From an uncultured Selenomonadales bacterium (GTDB taxonomy: Bacteria > Bacillota > Negativicutes > Selenomonadales > Selenomonadaceae): 64,000 bases of DNA. Below are positions 35,277 to 44,129 of the stretch, one piece after another. Under the pieces are notes generated by a model. It was not told the DNA's origin. It saw only the letters and a list, made by a program, of their open reading frames with translations, and searched no databases. Made by a program: the position numbers and the translations under genes. The number at the start of each line of letters is the position of its first letter. Position 1 is the first letter of the stretch. The stretch is from the NCBI GenBank assembly GCA_946183785.1, contig CAMHCS010000004.1, forward strand, positions 1 to 64,000. Reading direction: 5' to 3'.

Positions 35277-36446
35277 ATGATTCGAGTAGTGATCGCCGAC
35301 GACTCTGCGTTCATGCGCATGGTGCTGTCGGATATGTTCAAGAAACAGCCTGATTTTGAGGTCGCCGGCGTTGCAATGAACGGCAAGGAAGCGGTCGAAA
35401 AGGTCAAGCAGCTGAAGCCCGATCTTGTGACGATGGACGTCAATATGCCCGTCATGGACGGACTGAAAGCGTTGGAAATCATCATGAAGGATTCTCCGAC
35501 GCCGGTTCTGATGTTTTCCAGCCTCACGCAGGAAGGGGCGAAAGCGACAATCACTGCGCTGTCTCTCGGCGCGGTGGATTTTGTCAGCAAGGTTGGCGGT
35601 TCCATTTCGAAAGTGGATACCGTCGAGGATGAGATCCTGGCGAAGGCGAGAGCGGCGGCCGGGGCAGGGAAAGTCTTACGGCGGTCAGTTACCCCTTCGG
35701 CTCCTCCGCCGTCACAGCCAAAGGAGCCTGAGCCGAAGAAACCCGAGCCGGAGCCGGTTTCAAGGCCGGTGATGCGTCGGATAGCCTTGCCAACGCGTAA
35801 AGGATATACGCCGCCGCCGTCGCCGCCTCCGCTCACACCGCGACCACAGCCGACTGTGAGCGTTCGGCCTTCGGGCGGCAGCGGCAGAAAGCTCGTGGTG
35901 CTCGGGTGCTCGACGGGAGGGCCGAAAGCGCTCCAGACGGTGGTGGCGGGCCTGCCAAAGCGATTGCCCTGCGGCGTCCTCATCGTTCAGCATATGCCGC
36001 CGGGCTTCACAAAGTCTTTGGCGGAAAGATTGGACGAAATATCACAAATTTCCGTGAAAGAAGCGGAAAATCATGATATGATAGAAGCAGGTCGTGTGTA
36101 TATCGCGCCGGGAAATTATCATATGACGGTTTCGGGCACCGGCCGGGAGATTCTCCTGAACCAGGACCCGCCGATCGGGACGCTTCGTCCGGCGGCGGAC
36201 GTGCTGTTTAAGTCGGCGGCTCCGCTTGGCAGGGACATCGTTTCGGTGATCCTGACGGGCATGGGAAGCGACGGGGCCATCGGCATGACGGATATTAAGA
36301 AAACAGGCGGCTACGTGATCGCGGAAAGCGAAGAGACCGCCATAGTTTACGGGATGCCAAAGGCCGTAGTCGACCTTGGTCTCGCCGATGAGATAAAGCC
36401 GTTGCAGCAAATTGCGGGCGCAATCGTAAACGCAGTCAGCCATTAA
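35277..36446 (+). CDS. cheB: Chemotaxis methylesterase CheB
   Basis: Demethylates chemoreceptors when phosphorylated. The 389-residue product has a receiver domain (1-120; Asp8/Asp9, phosphoacceptor Asp54 in VTMDVNMPVMDG), a Pro-rich linker (about 135-195), and the CheB esterase domain with the catalytic triad in GCSTGGPKAL (Ser), VQHMPPGFTKSLAERL (His) and TGMGSDGAIGM (Asp). ATG 35277 has AGGGG (35264-35268) 8 bases upstream. First gene of the cheB-A-W-C-D group. Confidence 0.96.
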   Translation: MIRVVIADDSAFMRMVLSDMFKKQPDFEVAGVAMNGKEAVEKVKQLKPDLVTMDVNMPVMDGLKALEIIMKDSPTPVLMFSSLTQEGAKATITALSLGAVDFVSKVGGSISKVDTVEDEILAKARAAAGAGKVLRRSVTPSAPPPSQPKEPEPKKPEPEPVSRPVMRRIALPTRKGYTPPPSPPPLTPRPQPTVSVRPSGGSGRKLVVLGCSTGGPKALQTVVAGLPKRLPCGVLIVQHMPPGFTKSLAERLDEISQISVKEAENHDMIEAGRVYIAPGNYHMTVSGTGREILLNQDPPIGTLRPAADVLFKSAAPLGRDIVSVILTGMGSDGAIGMTDIKKTGGYVIAESEETAIVYGMPKAVVDLGLADEIKPLQQIAGAIVNAVSH

Positions 36447-36468
36447 GGAAGAAATAGGGGGAATAAAA

Positions 36469-38562
36469 ATGGACACAAATCAGTACATGGAAATGTTTTT
36501 GGAAGAGTCTCGTGAACATTTGCAGTCGCTGAACGATGGCCTCTTGGCATTGGAGAACGATCCGGAAGAGGTATCGGTCGTCAATGACATCTTCCGCAAC
36601 GCGCATACGATCAAGGGAATGTCGGCGACGATGGGCTTCACGAAAATCGCCGAGCTGACCCATGATATGGAAAATGTTTTCGACCTCCTCCGCAAAGAGC
36701 AGATGAAGGTCAACGACGACATTATGGATACTCTGTTCAAGACAATCGATTCCCTGGAGCAGATGATCGAGAGCGTCGGCGCCGGCGGCCCGGAAGACGT
36801 CGTCGATATTACGAGCTTTGCCTCGAAACTCAGCGCGCTGGCCAGCGGCAAATCGATCTCGGAGGCCGAGCCCGCCCCGGCGGCTGCCGCGCCCGCACCT
36901 GCCGCTCCTGCGGCTACGTCTATCGAGTATTCGGATACGGATAAGGACGTCATCTCGGAGGCGGCGAACAGCGGCATGCGCGTTTACCATATCAAGGTGA
37001 CGCTTTCTTCGAGCTGCGTGCTGAAATCGGCGCGCTCCTATATGGTAATGAACGCGCTCGACCAGCTGGGCGAGGTCGTGAAATCTGTGCCGTCTGCGGA
37101 AGATCTTGAGCAGGAAAAATTCGAGAATTCTTTCGACGTCGTCGTTGTGACAGACGCCGAAATGAAAGCCGTCGAAGAGGCGATGCTTGCCATTTCGGAA
37201 GTGGATTCGGCAGACATCACGGATGCGGCGGAAGAAATCAAGGCTTCTGAAGCCGCGCCTGCGGCGGCTCCGGCTGCTGAAGCGGCTCCGGCTGCTGAAG
37301 CGGCTGCGCCTGCGGCGAACGTACCCGTGCCGGCCGCGCCGGCCGCGCCTGCTGCAAAACCTGTAGCTGCGCCGCCCGCAAAGAAGCCTGCGGCGGACGC
37401 GAAGAAGCTCAAGAGCGGTCAGTCGGTTCGCGTGGATATCGAAAAACTCGATACGCTGATGAATCTCATGGGAGAGCTGGTCATCAACAAGGTCCGTCTG
37501 GAACAGATCGGCACCACCCATCGCCTGACGGAGCTGACAGAGACGCTGGAGCAGATGGATCGCGTGACGACGGATCTGCAGACGGTCGTCATGAAGGTCC
37601 GCATGGTTCCTGTCGGCCAGGTGTTCAACCGCTTCCCGCGCATGGTCCGCGACCTCGCGAAGGAACTGGGCAAGGAACTGAACCTGACCATCGAGGGCGA
37701 AGAGACAGAACTCGACCGTACGGTTATCGACGAGATCGGCGATCCGATCATGCACCTTTTGCGCAACTCGCTCGACCATGGCCTCGAGCATCCGGACGAT
37801 CGCGAGGCGAAAGGCAAGCCGCGCATCGGCGAGGTCGGCCTCATTGCGCGTCACGAGGGCAACAACGTCGTCATCATGGTTACGGACGACGGCAAGGGCA
37901 TCGACGCCGATGTGATTCGCCGCAAGGCTGTCGAGAAGGGCATGATTTCGGAGGATGAGGCGAACAGCCTTGACGACGCCGACGCGGTGCGGCTGATTTT
38001 CCTGCCCGGTTTCTCCACGGCGGAAAAGATTACGGACGTTTCGGGGCGCGGCGTCGGCATGGACGTCGTTCGGAGCAAGATCGAGACGTTGGGCGGCCAT
38101 GTGGACGTCGAGACGAAGATCGACGAGGGCAGCGTGTTCAAGATCAAGCTGCCGCTGACACTGGCCATCATTCAGGCGCTCCTGGTCAAGGTGCAGGAAG
38201 AAATGTACGCGATTCCGCTGGGATCCATCGACAGCACCATCAACATTACGCAAGAGGATATCAAGACGGTCCGCAACAAGGAAGTCATCGTTCTGCGCGG
38301 GCAGATTATCCCCATTATCCGCCTCGGCGACATGCTCAACGTGCCGCGTGTGCATGAGACGGATAGCGACGACATTTTCGTCGTCGTCGTCCATATCGGC
38401 GAGCGCAAGGCTGGCATCGTGGTCGACAATTTGATCGGCCAGCAGGAGATTGTCATCAAGACGCTCGGAAAGCTCCTGGCGGGGCTTAAGGTAATTTCCG
38501 GCGCGACGGTGCTCGGCGACGGACGCGTGGCGATGATTCTCGACGTCAGCGCGTTGATGTGA
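36469..38562 (+). CDS. cheA: Chemotaxis histidine kinase CheA
   Basis: Receptor-coupled kinase. The 697-residue product has an N-terminal HPt domain with phospho-His46 in NAHTIKGMSATMGF, a CheY/CheB-binding P2-like region (about 165-255), an Ala/Pro linker (about 260-312), and the dimerisation domain with MNLMGELVINKVRL. The HATPase domain (DEIGDPIMHLLRNSLDHGLE, MVTDDGKGID, GRGVGMDVV) and a C-terminal CheW-like domain follow. A GGGGGAAT ribosome binding site precedes ATG 36469. Confidence 0.97.
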   Translation: MDTNQYMEMFLEESREHLQSLNDGLLALENDPEEVSVVNDIFRNAHTIKGMSATMGFTKIAELTHDMENVFDLLRKEQMKVNDDIMDTLFKTIDSLEQMIESVGAGGPEDVVDITSFASKLSALASGKSISEAEPAPAAAAPAPAAPAATSIEYSDTDKDVISEAANSGMRVYHIKVTLSSSCVLKSARSYMVMNALDQLGEVVKSVPSAEDLEQEKFENSFDVVVVTDAEMKAVEEAMLAISEVDSADITDAAEEIKASEAAPAAAPAAEAAPAAEAAAPAANVPVPAAPAAPAAKPVAAPPAKKPAADAKKLKSGQSVRVDIEKLDTLMNLMGELVINKVRLEQIGTTHRLTELTETLEQMDRVTTDLQTVVMKVRMVPVGQVFNRFPRMVRDLAKELGKELNLTIEGEETELDRTVIDEIGDPIMHLLRNSLDHGLEHPDDREAKGKPRIGEVGLIARHEGNNVVIMVTDDGKGIDADVIRRKAVEKGMISEDEANSLDDADAVRLIFLPGFSTAEKITDVSGRGVGMDVVRSKIETLGGHVDVETKIDEGSVFKIKLPLTLAIIQALLVKVQEEMYAIPLGSIDSTINITQEDIKTVRNKEVIVLRGQIIPIIRLGDMLNVPRVHETDSDDIFVVVVHIGERKAGIVVDNLIGQQEIVIKTLGKLLAGLKVISGATVLGDGRVAMILDVSALM

Positions 38563-38581
38563 TCGGAAGGGGGAATTAGCG

Positions 38582-39052
38582 ATGGCAAAAGAATTGATGA
38601 CTGTGACGGAAGGCGAGACACAGGTCCAGGTCGTGGCCTTCAAGCTGCGCAAGGAAGAGTACGGCTTCAACATACTGAATGTGAAAGAAATCAAAGGGTT
38701 GACAGATATTACGCGAGTGCCCTTCGCGTCAGACTTTATCAAGGGCGTTATCAACCTGCGCGGTTCGGTGCTTCCTGTCATCGACCTGAAGAAGCGTCTT
38801 GGCCTTCAGGACATGGAGTATACGGACGACACGCGTATCGTCGTCGTGCGCGAGGACGATCTGGAGGTCGGTATGATTGTCGACGCGGTGACGGGCGTCA
38901 TTACGCTGAACGGCGAGCATATCGACGCGGCAAAATCAGTGGATAATGAGAACAGCCGTTTTATCACGGGCGTCGGCAAGGTGGAGGAGGAACGCCTGAT
39001 TATCCTGCTGAATCTGGAGGCCATTATCGGGCTTCAGGACGAGATCAAGTGA
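38582..39052 (+). CDS. cheW: Chemotaxis coupling protein CheW
   Basis: Links chemoreceptors to CheA. The 156-residue SH3-like protein shows QVVAFKLRKEEYGFNILNVK, PFASDFIKGVINLRGSVLPV and DLKKRLGLQ, all standard CheW. It lies 19 bases after cheA with AAGGGGGA upstream. Confidence 0.96.
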   Translation: MAKELMTVTEGETQVQVVAFKLRKEEYGFNILNVKEIKGLTDITRVPFASDFIKGVINLRGSVLPVIDLKKRLGLQDMEYTDDTRIVVVREDDLEVGMIVDAVTGVITLNGEHIDAAKSVDNENSRFITGVGKVEEERLIILLNLEAIIGLQDEIK

Positions 39053-39070
39053 CGAAAGCGAGGAGCAGCC

Positions 39071-39694
39071 ATGGCAATATCAGATGATATTTTGGAGCTG
39101 AGTCCTGTTCAGCTTGACGCCTTGCGGGAGATTGGCAACGTAGGCGCCGGAAATTCCGCGACGGCGTTGTCGCAGATTATCAATCACAGGATTGATATGA
39201 ATGTGCCGCAGGTCTCCATCGTTCCGATCACGGAAGTGCCGGATCTCGTGGGCGGCCCTGACGTGATGGTCGCGGGCGTATTCCTCCGCGTCTACGGCGC
39301 GGCGCCGAGCAATATTTTGTTCCTTCTGCCGCAGGAGAGCGCATTTTATCTTGTGGACATGATCCTGGGCAAGCCGCACGGAGAGACGAAGACTTTAGAT
39401 TTCATGGATGAGTCCGCGTTGATGGAGATTGGCAATATTCTTGCAGGCGCATATTTGAACGCGCTTTTCAATCTGACGAAGCTGTCCCTGTTGCCGTCGA
39501 TTCCTGCGCTGGCGATGGATATGGCGGGCGCGATCCTGTCCGTTGTATTAATTCAGCTCGGCCAGATGGGCGATCATGCGCTTGTCATTGAGACGGAATT
39601 CCAGGCGGACGAGGACGGGATCAAGGGACATTTCTTCCTCGTACCGGATCCGGGTTCCCTCGATACGATTCTGACGGCTGTGGGAGTGGGATAA
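39071..39694 (+). CDS. cheC: CheY-P phosphatase CheC
   Basis: Dephosphorylates CheY-P and is activated by CheD. The 207-residue product has both phosphatase motifs: LREIGNVGAGNSATALSQ and LMEIGNILAGAYLNALFNLT. It sits directly upstream of cheD (2-base gap), as in Bacillus. GAGGAG precedes ATG 39071. Confidence 0.96.
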   Translation: MAISDDILELSPVQLDALREIGNVGAGNSATALSQIINHRIDMNVPQVSIVPITEVPDLVGGPDVMVAGVFLRVYGAAPSNILFLLPQESAFYLVDMILGKPHGETKTLDFMDESALMEIGNILAGAYLNALFNLTKLSLLPSIPALAMDMAGAILSVVLIQLGQMGDHALVIETEFQADEDGIKGHFFLVPDPGSLDTILTAVGVG

Positions 39695-39696
39695 AG

Positions 39697-40182
39697 ATGG
39701 CAGAACTGATCAAGGTCGGCATGGCTGACTACAAGGTCGGTCGTGCGCCAGCAATACTTATCAGCTACGGCCTGGGATCCTGTATCGGGGTGTCGTTGTA
39801 CGATCCGACGGCGAAAGTCGGGGGGCTTCTCCACATCATGCTGCCTGACAGCAGACAGTCGAGAACGACTGAAAACCCGGCAAAATTCGCGGATACAGGG
39901 ATGCCGCTTATGCTGAAGGACGTCCTGGCGCTCGGGGCCTCAAAAAGCCGTCTTGTTGCGAAGATGGCGGGCGGCGCGCAGATGTTCGCGTTTGCGAAGG
40001 CTACGGATATCATGAAGGTCGGACAGCGCAATGCCGATACTGTCAAGAGCATTCTGAAGGACATGGGCATTCGGCTGTTGGCGGAAGATACGGGTGAGAA
40101 CTATGGCCGCACGGTGCAGATCAATCTGGAAAACGGGGTCTATACCGTGAAGACAATGGTAAAAGGTGAGAAGGATATTTAA
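39697..40182 (+). CDS. cheD: Chemoreceptor glutamine deamidase CheD
   Basis: Deamidates receptor glutamines and binds CheC. The 161-residue product has the catalytic Cys in GLGSCIGVSLYD and the His in GGLLHIMLPDS. GARDFIVK-like elements are absent, as expected. AAAGATGG spacing suggests coupling to cheC. The next gene begins with GTG directly after its stop. Confidence 0.95.
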   Translation: MAELIKVGMADYKVGRAPAILISYGLGSCIGVSLYDPTAKVGGLLHIMLPDSRQSRTTENPAKFADTGMPLMLKDVLALGASKSRLVAKMAGGAQMFAFAKATDIMKVGQRNADTVKSILKDMGIRLLAEDTGENYGRTVQINLENGVYTVKTMVKGEKDI

Positions 40183-41169
40183 GTGAGCGAAGAGGATCGT
40201 ATAGAGATTCCTGACGAGACGGCGGAGGCTGTTGCGGCGCAGGAACCGGACGCTGCGTCCGCATCCGGGGCGCAATCGGAGCCGGGAACAGAAGCGGCTG
40301 CAGAGGTCGAGCTTTCAAGACCGCCGGGCGAGGAAGATCCTCCGGAGGCGGAAGCGGCGGAGGGCGGTCTGACACACGGGTTGAGCGGCGCCACGCTGGA
40401 AGCGATGTCCCGGACAGATCCTCAGTCTGTGGCGAAGGCCGAAGCGGAAAGAACGAAATGGGAACGCCGGAGAGCTGAAGTACGCGAGCGTTTTGCCCGC
40501 TGGTACAGCCTGTATATGGCGGACGGCGGATTCAAACTTGGGATTTCTCTCGTGACGGCGGTCATAGCCGCCGCAATTATTGTGATTGCGGGCATTTTTT
40601 CGGATCGTCAGCTTGGCGTCGTTTTTTGGCGCGCGGTTATTGGTTTTTTTGTGTCCGGCGTTTTTATGGGCGGCGTGCTGTATTGGCTCGATCGAATCGG
40701 GATCCCGCTGTTTATCTCAAAGCATGAAGAACAGATCCAGATGGAATGGCTGAGCGAGGCGGAGGAATCAGCCGACGAGGGAGAACAGGCGGAATCCGGC
40801 GAGGAGGCTGCGGAAGAAGAAACGACCTCCGAAGAAGATATGGAAGAGCTCATGCCGCAGGAGGGGGACGAAGCCCCGACGGAAGGGACGGAGAGCCCGG
40901 AGACAGCACAGAGCGGCGGGGAAGAAGAGACGGCGGAGCAAGGAGAAAATGGCGCGGCGCAGACAGAAAACGCCGAGTCGGGCGACGAATCTTCGCAGGA
41001 GAATTCGGAAGCGGAGGAACGGCAGGAGGATATGGGCGGCTTGGAAGACGCCGTCCTGGATGATGCATTCTCTTCCGAAGGCGCGGACGAGGATGAAAAC
41101 GCGGAGCCTCCGACATTTGCGCCGATGACGGCAGATAATCTCGAAACGCTTAACGTGCCGGAAGCTTGA
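40183..41169 (+). CDS. Acidic two-helix membrane protein between cheD and fliA
   Basis: A 328-residue protein with no recognised family. An acidic N-terminus (about 1-95) is followed by a charged RKWERRRAEVRERF-like helix, two transmembrane helices (about 110-135, ISLVTAVIAAAIIVIAGIF, and 142-165), and a very acidic C-terminal half (about 185-328, Glu/Ala/Asp-rich). GTG 40183 abuts the cheD stop and the preceding AAAGGTGAGAAGG region provides the ribosome binding site. Its place in the operon suggests a motility role, possibly at the flagellar pole or stator, but this is inference. Confidence 0.7.
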   Translation: MSEEDRIEIPDETAEAVAAQEPDAASASGAQSEPGTEAAAEVELSRPPGEEDPPEAEAAEGGLTHGLSGATLEAMSRTDPQSVAKAEAERTKWERRRAEVRERFARWYSLYMADGGFKLGISLVTAVIAAAIIVIAGIFSDRQLGVVFWRAVIGFFVSGVFMGGVLYWLDRIGIPLFISKHEEQIQMEWLSEAEESADEGEQAESGEEAAEEETTSEEDMEELMPQEGDEAPTEGTESPETAQSGGEEETAEQGENGAAQTENAESGDESSQENSEAEERQEDMGGLEDAVLDDAFSSEGADEDENAEPPTFAPMTADNLETLNVPEA

Positions 41170-41218
41170 GACAGGGAACGGCCGATGAGGTCGGAGGGGA
41201 AAGGAGGGACGGCTTTCA

Positions 41219-41974
41219 ATGGAAGCGAAGCTCAGCGAGCAGGAAAGCGAGTCCCTTTGGAAAGAATACGCGAAGAACCATACGAAAGCAATCAGGGATC
41301 GGCTGGTAGAGAATTATCTTCCGCTTGTCAACATTATCGCCGGGCGGATTGCTATTAGCCTGCCCTCGCATATCGATCGCGACGATTTAATCAGCAGCGG
41401 CTTCTTTGGCCTTTTGGACGCGGTCGAACGGTACGACCATAAACGGCAGAACAAATTTGAAACGTATGCGGGAGTTCGTATACGCGGCGCGATGATCGAT
41501 TATCTTCGCTCAAAGGATTGGCTTCCCATTTCCATGCGGCAGAAAATACGGTCGTATGAAAACTGTGTCAGCCAGCTGGAGGGGACGCTGGGGCGGAGCG
41601 CGACGGACGAGGAAATCGCCGAAGCGATGGGCGTCAGCATCGATGAATTTACAAAGGTCGTGACGCAGCTTAATGTCGCGACGATAATCCCGCTTGACGA
41701 ATATATGCGCGCGGAGACTGCGATGAACGCCGTTCCGTCTCCGCAGGAAACGATTGAAAAACAGGAGCGTCAGGAGACGCTGGCGAAAGCCATCGAGCGC
41801 TTGCCGGAGAGAGAACGGCATGTCGTCTCGCTGTATTACCATGAAGAGCTGACGATGAAAGAGATAAGCCTCGTTCTTGGGATTTCGGAGGCGCGCGTTT
41901 GCCAGCTTCATACAAAGGCTATTTTTCGGTTGCGGGGTTATCTGGCTCGCGAAAAGGCAAACTTGGTCGGCTGA
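41219..41974 (+). CDS. fliA: Flagellar sigma factor FliA (sigma-28/SigD)
   Basis: Directs late flagellar and chemotaxis transcription. The 251-residue product has region 2 with DRLVENYLPLVNIIAGRIAI and DLISSGFFGLLDAVERYDHK, region 3 with SMRQKIRSYENCVSQLEGTL, and region 4 with LPERERHVVSLYYHEELTMK. AAAGGAGG precedes ATG 41219. No anti-sigma flgM is in the window. Confidence 0.96.
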   Translation: MEAKLSEQESESLWKEYAKNHTKAIRDRLVENYLPLVNIIAGRIAISLPSHIDRDDLISSGFFGLLDAVERYDHKRQNKFETYAGVRIRGAMIDYLRSKDWLPISMRQKIRSYENCVSQLEGTLGRSATDEEIAEAMGVSIDEFTKVVTQLNVATIIPLDEYMRAETAMNAVPSPQETIEKQERQETLAKAIERLPERERHVVSLYYHEELTMKEISLVLGISEARVCQLHTKAIFRLRGYLAREKANLVG

Positions 41975-41993
41975 GGCGTAAAGGGGGATACAC

Positions 41994-43685
41994 ATGGCGG
42001 AAGGATTGAAAAGCGCGACAGTCGGCGGCCGGGAGGCCGGTTATCTTTTCGAGTTCAAGCCGGATGGTGTATTTCTTACAGTGTATCCGGTAGACGACAG
42101 CGGTATGCTCTTTGAGCTGTCGGATATGCGGCAGATTTTAAAAGAATATGGCGTAATGGATTACGATATGGGGGATCTGGCTCACGCCGTACGGGCGGCG
42201 GACGGAAAGCCCTGCCTTCTGGCGAAGACCTTTGAGGCGTCGATTGCGCCTCAGGCTTCGGCGGAGAAGAGCGTCGAAGGAACGCAGCCGTCGGCGCCCG
42301 CGGAGCAACCGACGAAACAACAATCGGTCATGAAGTTCCAGATCGAGGTCTCCAAAGACAGAATGACGGCCACGCTGAAGATTGACCGTCAGCCGGGGCA
42401 GATTCCGCCGACCAAGGAAGATGTCCTGGCGGAACTGGAAGCAAGGCGCATCATCTTCGGTATTGACGAGGCGGCTATCGAGAGCGTCCTCGAGCACGGC
42501 TCTCAGGTCGTCGTCGCACGGGGGAAACAGCCGGAGGCCGGCAAGGATGCGGTGGTCGTCCCTAAATTCGACGCGTCGCAAAAAGGCAAAATGGCGGTCG
42601 ATAAGTACGGCAGGGTCGATTATAAAAATATGAACCTGTTCCTCATCGCGAAAAAAGGCGACGTAATCGCGGAACGAATTCCGCATACGATGGGCGTAGA
42701 GGGTACCAATATATTCGGCGACATGATCAAGCCGAAGCCCGGAAAGCCGAAGCCGGTACCTGCCGGGAAAAACACGGAAATCAAGGATGAGAATTTTGTC
42801 GTCGCCGCGATAGACGGGCAAATCATCGAGGCGAACAATAAGTTCAGCATCGATCCGCGCCTTGAGATCCGGGGCGACGTCGGCGTCGGGACGGGCAATA
42901 TCGATTTTATCGGCGCGGTGGACATCAGCGGCAGCGTACAGCAGGGCTTTTCCGTCAAAGCGACCGGCAACGTCGAAATCAAAGGCGGCGTCAACGGCGG
43001 AACCGTGGAAGGCTACAACGTCTTCATCAAGGGCGGTATTATCGGTGTGGACGGCAAGGGCAAGGTCGTGGCGGAAGAGGACGTGCAGGCGGCTTTTGTC
43101 GAGAACGGGTCAATCGAGGCCGGAGCCGTCATTACGATTACGGACGTGGCTCTCCATTCCGACCTTCGGGCAGGAATCCGGATCGTGGTCGAAGGCAAGC
43201 GGGGTCTGGTAACGGGCGGTTATCTGGCGGCGGGCGAGGAAATCCGCGCAAAGGTAATCGGAAATCCCGCGCTGGTCGCGTCACGGCTCGTCGTCGGCGT
43301 GAACCCGAGTCTCCAGAAAAAATATCAGGAAGCCTGCAAAGACTATTCCGAGTCGAAAAAGAAGCTGCAGCAGCTTACGCAGGCGCTCAATACGCTGGGA
43401 AAGATTGACGTTTCCATGTTGCCGCCGCAGCGCGCGGAGCAGATCGCGCAGCTGACGCGTTCCCAGTTTCCGCTGGCGGGACGGGTGGAGCGCGCCGAGC
43501 GGCTGATCAGAGAATTGGAAGAGCAGATCGCGCAAATGAAGAATGGGCGTATTTGCGTTTCGGATCGCGTTTATCCGGGGCAGAAGCTCATCGTCAATTC
43601 CGTCGTCAAGCAAATCCAGACGGAGGAACAGCATTGCACCTTCCGGGTGGAAGAAGATGAGGTCCGAGTCGGGCCGTATGAGTAA
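41994..43685 (+). CDS. FapA/DUF342-family polymer-scaffold protein
   Basis: A 563-residue protein with an N-terminal region (about 1-110), a FapA-type central domain, and a parallel beta-helix region rich in Gly-Val-Ile repeats (about 280-430; DPRLEIRGDVGVGTGNID, VKATGNVEIKGGVNGGTVEG). A C-terminal coiled coil (about 440-520) follows. DUF342/FapA proteins occur in many motile Firmicutes and Proteobacteria. The function is not settled; a role in polar organisation has been proposed for relatives. It lies 19 bases after fliA. Confidence 0.85.
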   Translation: MAEGLKSATVGGREAGYLFEFKPDGVFLTVYPVDDSGMLFELSDMRQILKEYGVMDYDMGDLAHAVRAADGKPCLLAKTFEASIAPQASAEKSVEGTQPSAPAEQPTKQQSVMKFQIEVSKDRMTATLKIDRQPGQIPPTKEDVLAELEARRIIFGIDEAAIESVLEHGSQVVVARGKQPEAGKDAVVVPKFDASQKGKMAVDKYGRVDYKNMNLFLIAKKGDVIAERIPHTMGVEGTNIFGDMIKPKPGKPKPVPAGKNTEIKDENFVVAAIDGQIIEANNKFSIDPRLEIRGDVGVGTGNIDFIGAVDISGSVQQGFSVKATGNVEIKGGVNGGTVEGYNVFIKGGIIGVDGKGKVVAEEDVQAAFVENGSIEAGAVITITDVALHSDLRAGIRIVVEGKRGLVTGGYLAAGEEIRAKVIGNPALVASRLVVGVNPSLQKKYQEACKDYSESKKKLQQLTQALNTLGKIDVSMLPPQRAEQIAQLTRSQFPLAGRVERAERLIRELEEQIAQMKNGRICVSDRVYPGQKLIVNSVVKQIQTEEQHCTFRVEEDEVRVGPYE

Positions 43686-43710
43686 GCCTTGAAATCGGGA
43701 GGCGAAGAAC

Positions 43711-44037
43711 GTGGCTATGGATATCAATCCGATCAGTCTTCAGATGGTCGTGCCGCGGGCGACGGACGCCGGGCAGGTGCAGCATAATCTGAACCAGCAG
43801 CCGAACATGCAGCAGGATTTCGCGATGATGCGCGAGCAGGCGGAAGTCAAGACGAGGATGGAAACGGTTCAGACCCGCGACAATCCCGAGGATGGACGCA
43901 TTAAGGACGATCCGGAGCGCCAGTCGCGGGGCGGCGGCTATTCCGGCGGCGGAGGAAAACGTCGGCAGCGCGACGAGGACGAAGATCGTCCGGCCATCGA
44001 CCTTTTGCGCGGCCACAATATTGATATTTCACTTTGA
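43711..44037 (+). CDS. Small hypothetical protein of the flagellar cluster
   Basis: A 108-residue hydrophilic protein with Met/Gln-rich N-terminal half (QQPNMQQDFAMMREQAEVKT), a Gly-rich stretch (GGGYSGGGGKRR) and an acidic end. It resembles nothing I can name. The start is GTG 43711 with GGGAGG 7 bases upstream; ATG 43717 is an alternative. It follows the FapA-like gene and is ended by a terminator, so it is the last gene of that unit. Confidence 0.6.
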   Translation: MAMDINPISLQMVVPRATDAGQVQHNLNQQPNMQQDFAMMREQAEVKTRMETVQTRDNPEDGRIKDDPERQSRGGGYSGGGGKRRQRDEDEDRPAIDLLRGHNIDISL

Positions 44038-44047
44038 GAGCAAGAAA

Positions 44048-44110
44048 CGGCAGACGGGAGAGGTATGCGCGTCCTGCGAGTGTGCGCGTTCGCGTCTGCC
44101 TCTTTTTTTG
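44048..44110 (+). terminator. Terminator after the fliA-FapA unit
   Basis: GGCAGACG (44049-44056) pairs with CGTCTGCC (44093-44100), with further internal pairing of GCGCG segments, followed by TCTTTTTTT. The SwrB-like gene begins 20 bases later. Confidence 0.8.
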
Positions 44111-44129
44111 ATTCTGATTGGGAGCTAGT

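Noticed and set aside
36436-38781. A 781-codon minus-strand ORF opposite cheA
   Set aside because: Antisense shadow in high-G/C DNA. The plus strand has the complete cheA with all motifs, and the minus protein has no recognisable domain.
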